Shown piece after piece: positions 1 to 5,082 of a DNA stretch of 5,082 nucleotides (positions are counted from its first letter, which is position 1; every line of letters begins with the position of its first letter). Position numbers and translations under genes: made by a program. The stretch is from Labilithrix luteola (GTDB lineage: Bacteria; Myxococcota_A; Polyangia; Polyangiales; Polyangiaceae). The stretch covers positions 1 to 5,082 of the forward strand of contig JAMFST010001390.1 of assembly GCA_026225435.1 (NCBI GenBank), in the 5' to 3' direction. Under the pieces are notes generated by a model. The model was not told the DNA's origin. It saw only the letters and a program-made list of their open reading frames with translations, and made no database searches.

Positions 1-658
1 CGTCGAGGACGGTGACGCCGTCGTCGGTGGAGACGAGGAGCAGGTTCCCGCGGAGCCAGATCGGCCGCGGCACCAGCGGCGCGGGGAGCTCGGCGTGCCA
101 CCTCTCGCGCCCGCTCGCCGCCTCGTAGGCGATGGCCAGCAAGCGTTCCGCGTCTCCTTTACCGGTGGAGAAGAACGCCACGACTTCATCCGGGGTCGCG
201 AGGAGCGCCGCCGCCGCCGGGCGCGAGATCGGGGAGATCGCCGACCCGTCCGCCAGCGGCGAAGCGGTCCACATCACCTCGCCGTCCTCCGCGCGCAGCC
301 CGAAGAGACGCGGGCGCTCGCTGCGACCAACCTGGTACACGCCGCGCACCACCAGCGTGTCGCCGACCACCACGGAGTTGTCACGAAAGGTGACGCCGGC
401 GTTGAGATCGAGCGTCTGCGGGAGCCTCTGCCGCCAGGCGCGCGCGCTCGCCGAGAGCTGCTCCACGTAGGAGTCCTCGTAGGCCGTGTCGCCGGCGGCG
501 CGGGCATCCCGGCGGATGACGGCCACGTGCGTCGCATCGAGCGGGCGCAGGTCGAGGATCGTCGAGGGGAGCGCGCGTCGCTGCCACTTCCAGCTCGCGG
601 CAGCGACGACGGCGACAGCCCCCGTGACGACCAGAGCGCGGCGGGAAAATGGCGTCAT
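1..658 (-). CDS. Membrane-anchored PQQ-like (BamB-like) beta-propeller protein, C-terminus cut off by window edge
   Basis: The frame is open for 219 codons from ATG 658 to the left edge, so the C-terminus is missing. The start is fixed: the only in-frame stop upstream (TGA, 673-671) lies five codons before it with no other start between. Residues 1-7 are short and basic (MTPFSRR), followed by a hydrophobic stretch at about 8-23 and then WKWQRR, which looks like a signal anchor or uncleaved signal peptide. The rest is presumably periplasmic. Three stretches resemble PQQ-type propeller blades: about 64-80 (VEQLSASARAWRQRLP), 118-133 (LFGLRAEDGEVMWTAS) and 173-191 (LLAIAYEAASGRERWHAEL). They follow the family pattern of an alternating strand, then D/S-G, then x-x-W. 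Such repeats occur in BamB-like scaffolds and in quinoprotein dehydrogenases. I see no cofactor or catalytic residues in this part, so a structural or binding role is more likely. The ATG overlaps the lysR stop (ATGA), and no Shine-Dalgarno sequence is visible, suggesting translational coupling. Confidence 0.72.
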   Translation of the reverse strand, partial: MTPFSRRALVVTGAVAVVAAASWKWQRRALPSTILDLRPLDATHVAVIRRDARAAGDTAYEDSYVEQLSASARAWRQRLPQTLDLNAGVTFRDNSVVVGDTLVVRGVYQVGRSERPRLFGLRAEDGEVMWTASPLADGSAISPISRPAAAALLATPDEVVAFFSTGKGDAERLLAIAYEAASGRERWHAELPAPLVPRPIWLRGNLLLVSTDDGVTVLD

Positions 659-1644
659 CGCGGAGACCGTTCACGATAGCCGACCGGCTTCCTGGATTTC
701 CGAGAACCGTCGGGCGGCTGCGGAAGGAGCTCCAGCAGAGCGCGGGCCGCGGTGGCGTAGCTTTGCAGCAGCTCGTCGACGAACACCCGCACGCGGGGCG
801 CGAGGTGGCGGGTGCTCGGGTAGACGACGCGCAGCTCGCCGCGGCCCGAGACCCATCCCTCGAGCACGGAGACGAGTCGCCCGGCGCGCAGGTGATCGGC
901 GCACATGAACGACGGGAGGAGCGCGACGCCCGCTCCGTTGACCGCCGCGTTGGCCACCATCATGAGCGAGTTCATGGCGAGGCGGCCGTCGATGCGCACG
1001 CTGCGAGCCGGCGTGGTCGGCCGCTGGCTCTCGAACAGCCAGGTCACCTGCCGCGAGTCGCCGAAGACGACGCACGCGTGGTCGCGCAGCTCCTCCGGCT
1101 CGCGCGGGACGCCGCGCCGCGCGAGGTAGTCGGGGGAGGCGAAGGCCTGCAGCTCGAGCGCCTGGATCTTGCGAACGACGAAGCTGGCGCTCTCCTCGGT
1201 GCCGGCGACGACCACGGCGACGTCGAGCCCCTCTTCCACGAGGTTGAGGCGGCGATCGGTGGCGACGATCTCGATGGAGACGTCGGGGTACTTCTGGACG
1301 AAGGCGGCCGCCATGCTCGCCAGGTGCACGTGGCCGAAGAGCAGGGTGCAGCCGATGCGCAAGACGCCGCGCGGCGCGGTGTTCACGTTGGCGACGGCGA
1401 GGTTCGCCTCCTCCACCTCGGCGACGATGCGCGCGCAGCGCTCGTGATACCCGGTCCCCACCGCGGTGACCCGCACGCTCCGGGTGGTGCGCTCGAGCAG
1501 CCGGGCGCCGAGCTGCGCCTCGAGCCGCGCCACGCGCTGGCTGACGGTGGAGCGCGGGATGCGCATCGCGTCCGCCGCTCCGCGAAAGCTGCCGGCGCGC
1601 ACCACCGCCACGAACGTCTCCATCGCTTCGTAGTCCGCGCTCAC
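655..1644 (-). CDS. LysR-family transcriptional regulator, probable regulator of the divergent efflux operon
   Basis: A DNA-binding regulator of 329 aa from the preferred GTG start. Residues about 8-66 form the winged helix-turn-helix: METFVAVVRAGSF, then AADAMRIPRSTVSQRVARLE, then LGARLLERTTRSVRVT, all highly typical of the family. A linker helix follows. The rest is the effector-binding domain, from RGVLRIGC near 88 to about 300, including ANAAVNGAGVALLPSFM. The family usually measures about 300 aa; this one carries a basic, low-complexity tail of about 25 residues (PQPPDGSRKSRKPVGYRERSPR) that ends in the overlap with the next gene. Start choice is uncertain. TTG 1662 gives 335 aa but has GAGG directly against it, and it lies upstream of a -10-like box. 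GTG 1644 gives MSADYEAMETF, a normal LysR N-terminus. ATG 1623 would give METF. Divergent placement next to a pump operon is the usual arrangement for a LysR regulator and its target. The inducer cannot be read from sequence. Confidence 0.93.
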   Translation of the reverse strand: MSADYEAMETFVAVVRAGSFRGAADAMRIPRSTVSQRVARLEAQLGARLLERTTRSVRVTAVGTGYHERCARIVAEVEEANLAVANVNTAPRGVLRIGCTLLFGHVHLASMAAAFVQKYPDVSIEIVATDRRLNLVEEGLDVAVVVAGTEESASFVVRKIQALELQAFASPDYLARRGVPREPEELRDHACVVFGDSRQVTWLFESQRPTTPARSVRIDGRLAMNSLMMVANAAVNGAGVALLPSFMCADHLRAGRLVSVLEGWVSGRGELRVVYPSTRHLAPRVRVFVDELLQSYATAARALLELLPQPPDGSRKSRKPVGYRERSPR

Positions 1645-1733
1645 GAGACCATGATTATGCAACCTCGTTGGTCAGTCTATGCAATCGAAGGCGCCTAGTT
1701 CCACCAGTACGAATAGCGCACCTTGCTTCTTCG
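1645..1733. promoter_or_regulatory. Divergent promoter region between lysR and the emrA-like gene
   Basis: This 89-base gap separates two divergently read units and is the only intergenic region of note, so both promoters should lie in or near it. It is visibly more AT-rich than its surroundings at 1650-1715. Facing the regulator, the minus strand has CATAAT (1659-1654, one mismatch to TATAAT) with TTGCAT 19 bases upstream (1684-1679), a weak -35 with a slightly long spacer. For the pump direction I see no good -10/-35 pair, which would suit an activator-dependent promoter. TATGCAA occurs twice as a direct repeat (1656-1662 and 1678-1684), 22 bases apart, so on the same face of the helix. AGGCGCCT (1689-1696) is a perfect 8-base palindrome. 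Promoter assignments are inference. Confidence 0.6.
1653..1677. promoter_or_regulatory. Candidate LysR operator: imperfect inverted repeat
   Basis: The core is CAAC-CTC-GTTG (1660-1670), a perfect 4-base inverted repeat about a 3-base centre. The symmetry resumes further out: 1653/1677 (G/C), 1654/1676 (A/T) and 1656/1674 (T/A) also pair, while 1655/1675 and 1657-1659 against 1671-1673 do not. LysR proteins bind imperfect dyads in such divergent gaps, although this one does not fit the strict T-N11-A form. It overlaps the -10-like box facing the regulator, so a protein bound here could repress lysR, which is common in this family. The match is short and could be chance. Confidence 0.35.
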
Positions 1734-2951
1734 ATGAGCACGACGACGCAAGCGCAGGTCCTGACCGACACGAACGAAGCGGCGGTTCGCCCCCGCAGCA
1801 AGCGCCCACTGGTCCTCGGAGTCGCCGCCACGCTCCTGGTGGCCGGCCTCTCCTACTGGGCGCAGGAGCGGAGGTTCGAGGACACCGACGACGCCGCCAT
1901 CGACGCCGACATCAGCAACATCTCGCCGCGGGTCAGCGGCAACGTCATCGCCGTCCACGTCGTCGACAACCAGGTGGTGAAGGCCGGTGACGTGCTCGCG
2001 GAGATCGATCCGAAGGACCTGAAGGTGGCCGTCGCGCTGGCCAGGGCGCAGGTCGCGCAGTCCGACGCGCAGCTGCGGGTCGAAGATCCGAGCGTCCACA
2101 TCACCGAGAGCTCGAACCTCGCGTCGGTCTCCTCGTCGTCGTCCGACCTGCTCTCGGCGCAGGCGGCGGTCTCGCAGGCGAAGAAGGTGGCCAGCCAGTC
2201 CGCCGCGCAGCTCGCCCAGGCGCAGGCCAACGACGGCAACATCCAGGACGAGCGACGCCGCGCCGAGCAGCTCATCGCCTCCGGCGCCATCAGCAAGTCT
2301 GACCTCGACCAGCACACCAGCGCGGCCCGGGCCTCGACCGCCAACGTGGAAGCGGCACACCAGGCGACGCAGGCCGCCAACGACATGGTCCGCGAGGCCG
2401 AGGCGCATCTCACGGCCATGCAGAGCCGCCTCGAGGAGGTGAAGTCGAACGCGCCGCGGCAGATCGAGACGCGCAAGGCGTCGGTCGTCTGGCGGCAAGC
2501 GCAGCTCGACGCGTCCAAGGCACAGCTCGAGCAGGCGGAGCTCAATCTCTCGTACGCCCAGGTGCTCGCGCCGATGGACGGCATCGTCGGCAAGAAGTCG
2601 CTCAGCCTCGGCGACCACGTCGCCCCCGGTCAGCAGCTCATGGCGCTCGCCCGCACCGACGACGTGTGGGTCACGGCGAATTTTCGCGAGACGCAGCTGC
2701 AGCGGCTGCACCCGGGTCTCTCCGCCGTCGTCCACGTCGACGCGCTCGATCTCGATCTGCACGGCGCCGTCGACAGCATCGGCGGCGCGACCGGCTCGCG
2801 CTTCAGCGTGCTCCCGCCGGAGAACGCCTCGGGGAACTACGTGAAGGTCGTTCAGCGCATCCCGGTGCGCATCCACCTCGAGCCGGGGCAGGCGGGGATG
2901 GAGCGCCTGCGCCCCGGCATGTCGGTCGAGCCGCGAGTCCGTCTCGAATGA
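1734..2951 (+). CDS. emrA: EmrA/HlyD-family membrane fusion protein (periplasmic adaptor of a multidrug efflux pump)
   Basis: A 405-aa adaptor that links an inner-membrane pump to an outer-membrane channel. A short cytoplasmic N-terminus with RPRSKRP is followed by one membrane helix (about 25-42). The first half of the lipoyl/barrel-sandwich domain is at about 52-95 (TDDAAIDADI, ISPRVSGNVIAVHV, NQVVKAGDVLAEIDP). A long Ala/Gln/Glu/Arg-rich alpha-helical hairpin runs from about 96 to 275, interrupted by a Ser-rich turn near 128-138. The second lipoyl half follows (APMDGIVGKKSLSLGDHV, about 278-295), then the beta-barrel domain (VWVTANFRETQL). The C-terminal signature NASGNYVKVVQRIPVRI (about 365-380) is very characteristic of EmrA-type partners of DHA2 pumps. 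ATG 1734 was chosen because it gives a normal EmrA N-terminus; upstream TTG 1668 lies in the promoter region. No clear Shine-Dalgarno sequence precedes it. The stop overlaps the next start by 4 nt. The symbol is by family, not proven orthology. Confidence 0.93.
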   Translation: MSTTTQAQVLTDTNEAAVRPRSKRPLVLGVAATLLVAGLSYWAQERRFEDTDDAAIDADISNISPRVSGNVIAVHVVDNQVVKAGDVLAEIDPKDLKVAVALARAQVAQSDAQLRVEDPSVHITESSNLASVSSSSSDLLSAQAAVSQAKKVASQSAAQLAQAQANDGNIQDERRRAEQLIASGAISKSDLDQHTSAARASTANVEAAHQATQAANDMVREAEAHLTAMQSRLEEVKSNAPRQIETRKASVVWRQAQLDASKAQLEQAELNLSYAQVLAPMDGIVGKKSLSLGDHVAPGQQLMALARTDDVWVTANFRETQLQRLHPGLSAVVHVDALDLDLHGAVDSIGGATGSRFSVLPPENASGNYVKVVQRIPVRIHLEPGQAGMERLRPGMSVEPRVRLE

Positions 2952-4567
2952 GCCCCCAGCCGGTGACAGCTGCCCGGAAGCCGGAGCGCCCGGCGTACAT
3001 GGCCACCGGGTGGACCGGCGGTCACAACCCGTGGGTCATCGCGCTGGTGGTCACGATGGCGACCTTCATGGAGGTGCTCGACACCAGCATCGCCAACGTC
3101 TCGCTCCCGCACATCGCCGGCAGCCTGTCGGTGAGCCAGGACGAGAGCACCTGGGTGCTCACCTCGTACCTGGTGGCCAACGCCATCATCTTGCCGATCA
3201 GCGGCTGGATCGCCTCGCGCGTCGGACGCAAGCGCTTCTACCTCTCCTGCGTCGCCATCTTCACCGTCTCGTCGCTCCTGTGCGGGCTGGCGCCCTCGCT
3301 CGGCACGCTCATCTTCTTCCGCATCCTGCAGGGGCTCGGCGGTGGAGGGCTCGGGCCGTCCGAGCAGTCGATCCTCGCCGATACCTTCCCGCCGGCCAAG
3401 CGAGGCATGGCCTTCGCGATCTACGGCATGGCCGTCGTCCTCGCGCCCGCCATCGGCCCCACGCTCGGCGGCTTCATCACCGACCACTACGACTGGCGCT
3501 GGGTCTTCTTCATCAACGTGCCGGTCGGCGTCGCCTCGCTCTTCCTCGCCAATCACTTCGTCAGCGACCCGCCCCACCTGCGCGTGCTCGACGAGCGGCG
3601 GCAGTCGGTCGACTTCGTCGGGCTCGGGTTGATCGCGCTCGGCCTCAGCGCCCTCGAGCTGGTGCTCGACAAGGGGCAAGAGGACGATTGGTTCCACTCC
3701 CACTTCATCGTCGGCTGCTCGATCGTGGCCGCCGTGGCGCTCACCGCCTTCGTCGCCTGGGAGTGGAGCCACCCGCACCCCATCGTCGAGGTACGCCTCT
3801 TCAAGAATCGCAACTTCGCCGCCTCCAACGTGATGATGCTGACGCTCGGCATCTCGCTCTTCGGCACCACCGTCCTGTTGCCGCAGTACACCCAGACGCT
3901 CATGGGCTACTCGGCCGAGCAGGCCGGCATGGCGCTCTCGCCCGGCGGCTTCGTCGTCATCCTGCTGCTCCCCTTCGTCGGCCGCATGGTGAGCAAGGTC
4001 GACCCGCGAAGGCTCATCGCCTTCGGCTTCCTCGTGCTGTCCGCGTCGCTCTTCTACATGACGAGCCACCTGTACCAGGGGATCGACTTCCGGCAGGCGA
4101 CGCTGCTGCGCGTGTACCAGTCGGTAGGGCTCGCGTTCCTCTTCGTCCCCATCAACACGCTCGTGTACACCGGCGTCGCGCCGGAGAAGACCAACGCGGT
4201 CTCCGGCATCGTGAATCTCTCGCGCAACATGGGCGGCGACATCGGCATCGCCATGGTGACCACCTTGGTCGCCCGCCACACGCAGGCGCACCAGGCGCAG
4301 CTGGCCGCCCACACCTCCAGCTTCGACGCTCCATTTCAAGCGCGCCTGACCGCGCTCACCGCCGGCTTCGCGCGCAGCGGCGCGTCGGCGGTCGAGGCGA
4401 CGCACCGGGCGCTCGCTTCGATGGCGCAGCAGGTGAACCAGCAGGCCGCCACGCTCGCGTACATCGACGTTCTCTGGGTCCTCGGCTGCACCACCGCCTG
4501 CATGATCCCGCTCCTGCTCCTCACGCAGAAGCCCCAGCGCGGCGGCGATGCCCCCGTCGGTCACTGA
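2948..4567 (+). CDS. emrB: DHA2-family MFS drug:H+ antiporter, EmrB/QacA type, 14 membrane helices
   Basis: A 539-aa inner-membrane pump, a usual length for EmrB. After a 30-residue hydrophilic N-terminus, helix 1 carries the DHA2 motif VLDTSIANVSLPHIAG (about 42-58). A degenerate motif A follows (GWIASRVGRKRF, about 85-96; Ser replaces the usual Asp before R-x-G-R-K). Next come motif B RILQGLGGGGLGPSEQ (about 124-138) and the antiporter motif C (GMAVVLAPAIGPTLGGF, about 158-175), then DWRWVFFINVPVG. Further hydrophobic segments run to the C-terminus. The large periplasmic loop before the last helix (about 440-505, amphipathic, Ala/Gln-rich) is typical of EmrB/FarB. The protein should use the proton gradient to export lipophilic or cationic compounds; the substrate cannot be told. 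The start is set by ATG 2948, which overlaps the emrA stop as ATGA with no separate Shine-Dalgarno sequence, so translation is probably coupled. An upstream in-frame extension from 2666 lies inside emrA and was rejected. Confidence 0.95.
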   Translation: MSPQPVTAARKPERPAYMATGWTGGHNPWVIALVVTMATFMEVLDTSIANVSLPHIAGSLSVSQDESTWVLTSYLVANAIILPISGWIASRVGRKRFYLSCVAIFTVSSLLCGLAPSLGTLIFFRILQGLGGGGLGPSEQSILADTFPPAKRGMAFAIYGMAVVLAPAIGPTLGGFITDHYDWRWVFFINVPVGVASLFLANHFVSDPPHLRVLDERRQSVDFVGLGLIALGLSALELVLDKGQEDDWFHSHFIVGCSIVAAVALTAFVAWEWSHPHPIVEVRLFKNRNFAASNVMMLTLGISLFGTTVLLPQYTQTLMGYSAEQAGMALSPGGFVVILLLPFVGRMVSKVDPRRLIAFGFLVLSASLFYMTSHLYQGIDFRQATLLRVYQSVGLAFLFVPINTLVYTGVAPEKTNAVSGIVNLSRNMGGDIGIAMVTTLVARHTQAHQAQLAAHTSSFDAPFQARLTALTAGFARSGASAVEATHRALASMAQQVNQQAATLAYIDVLWVLGCTTACMIPLLLLTQKPQRGGDAPVGH

Positions 4568-4574
4568 CTCGCAC

Positions 4575-4580
4575 AAGGAG
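4575..4580 (+). promoter_or_regulatory. Strong ribosome binding site for the TolC-like gene
   Basis: AAGGAG lies 6 bases before GTG 4587, an ideal Shine-Dalgarno sequence and spacing. It decides the start: the in-frame ATG at 4548 lies within the end of the pump gene, has no such site, and would put 13 polar residues in front of a signal peptide. It is the only clear Shine-Dalgarno sequence upstream of any gene start in the window. Confidence 0.85.
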
Positions 4581-4586
4581 CTCCCC

Positions 4587-5072
4587 GTGAAGTCGTCTCT
4601 TCGTTTCGCGGTGGCCGCAGCGGCCATCGCGCAGACCGTGTCCCCCCTCGCCTTCGCCGATCCGGCAGCCCCGGCGGAGGTGCTCGAGGCGCAGCTCACC
4701 GCGCTCGTCGGTCGGACCGGTGGTCTCACCGCAGATCATGCCGCCCGGCGCGCGCGCGAGACCAGCTTCGACGTGCAGGCGCGCGCCGCCGATGCCGACG
4801 TCTCGCAAGCCGCGGTCGATCAGGCGAGCGCTGCGTACGCGCCGAGGATCAAGGGGACCGCCAGCTACCAGCGCTCGTCGCCCGTGGCCATCGCGCTCGG
4901 TCCCATCGGCACCTTCCAGTCGCCGCGGGACGGCGGGTTCCTCGCGGCAGCCACGGCGTCGCTCGCGGCGAAGCGACCCGCGGCAGCGGCTCACCCCGGG
5001 CCCAGCGCCGCGCGCAAGGAGGCCGAGGTGCGGGTGAGGGAGCTACGGGCCCGACTCGCGGCGGCTCGCTGA
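4587..5072 (+). CDS. N-terminal part of a TolC-family outer-membrane efflux protein, truncated or chimeric
   Basis: The reading frame gives 161 aa, against roughly 400-500 for complete TolC-type channels. Residues 1-24 form a good signal peptide: KSSLR, a hydrophobic Ala-rich core, and AFA before D25. Residues about 45-98 fit the start of an outer-membrane factor: GGLTADHAARRARETSFDVQ, a heptad-like helix (ADADVSQAAVDQASAAY), then APRIKGTASYQRSSP, where helix gives way to the first beta strand. Up to about residue 125 (FLAAATASL) weak resemblance may persist. After that the protein becomes Ala/Arg/Pro-rich and ends in a charged helix (ARKEAEVRVRELRARLAAAR) not seen at this place in the family. 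Neither other forward frame from about 4920 restores an outer-membrane factor sequence, so a single frameshift does not explain the loss. A deletion fusion or an assembly join would. It lies 19 nt after the pump gene, in the position expected for the operon's own outer-membrane channel. As encoded it could not form a trimeric channel. Confidence 0.75.
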   Translation: MKSSLRFAVAAAAIAQTVSPLAFADPAAPAEVLEAQLTALVGRTGGLTADHAARRARETSFDVQARAADADVSQAAVDQASAAYAPRIKGTASYQRSSPVAIALGPIGTFQSPRDGGFLAAATASLAAKRPAAAAHPGPSAARKEAEVRVRELRARLAAAR

Positions 5073-5082
5073 TCACGTGACC

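Noticed and set aside
649..1698. A 349-codon plus-strand frame opposite lysR
   Set aside because: Antisense shadow; the minus strand holds a clear helix-turn-helix and effector domain.
2124..2147. TCG-rich run encoding consecutive serines in the adaptor
   Set aside because: Ser-rich linkers in the turn of the helical hairpin are ordinary in this family, and the run is too short to be a meaningful microsatellite.
1695..2876. A 393-codon open frame on the minus strand opposite the adaptor gene
   Set aside because: Shadow of the EmrA-like gene: composition dominated by Arg, Leu, Val and Asp, with no motif and no promoter or start context.
2666..2947. A 94-codon N-terminal extension of the pump gene
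   Set aside because: It lies entirely inside the adaptor gene, is Arg-rich and does not resemble any transporter; ATG 2948 gives the normal EmrB start.
3010..4590. A 526-codon plus-strand frame overlapping the pump gene
   Set aside because: Out-of-frame shadow very rich in Arg, His, Ala and Pro, typical of shifted frames in GC-rich genes.
2852..4729. A 625-codon open frame on the minus strand opposite the pump gene
   Set aside because: It is the antisense shadow of a GC-rich membrane-protein gene. Its product is Arg/Asp/Glu/Gly/His-rich with no recognisable domain, while the plus strand encodes an unmistakable DHA2 pump.
5016..5030. AAGGAGG followed after 5 bases by GTG, looking like a new gene start
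   Set aside because: The GTG is in the frame of the TolC-like gene and would encode only 14 residues before the stop at 5072; most likely a by-product of Lys-Glu-Ala codons.
5073..5080. TCACGTGA, a perfect 8-base palindrome just after the last stop codon
   Set aside because: Too short and too close to the window end to tell from chance. It has no U-run, so it is not a terminator.

Overview
This is a GC-rich window with strong G/C preference at third codon positions. It comes from a Gram-negative bacterium: it encodes a periplasmic adaptor, an inner-membrane transporter and the start of an outer-membrane channel protein. Base composition and codon style fit the Myxococcota/Polyangia or another GC-rich proteobacterial-type lineage. 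That placement is an impression, not something the sequence proves.

Layout. Minus strand, left half: a LysR-family regulator (stop at 655, likely start 1644) overlaps the start of a second gene by 4 nt (ATGA). The second gene (658 leftwards off the window edge) encodes an N-terminally anchored protein with PQQ-like/BamB-like beta-propeller repeats. Plus strand, right half: three co-directional genes. These are an EmrA/HlyD-type membrane fusion protein (1734-2951), a DHA2-family 14-helix MFS pump of EmrB type (2948-4567, again an ATGA overlap), and a TolC-like outer-membrane factor whose reading frame stops after only 161 codons (4587-5072). The two transcription units diverge from a short intergenic region (about 1645-1733) that holds an imperfect dyad, a direct repeat spaced 22 bp and a -10-like box facing the regulator.

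How it fits together. The arrangement is a classic LysR-controlled tripartite drug or toxic-compound exporter. The pump moves substrate from the inner membrane, the adaptor bridges the periplasm, and an outer-membrane channel completes the path. The regulator probably senses a related compound and controls the divergent pump operon and itself. Two things depart from the textbook: the envelope beta-propeller gene translationally linked to the regulator, and the outer-membrane gene, which has a normal start, ribosome binding site and signal peptide but loses family resemblance after roughly 100-125 residues and stops early.

I did not find evidence for a wholly new system, RNA genes, CRISPR arrays or mobile elements. 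No stretch longer than about 90 bases lacks a gene.
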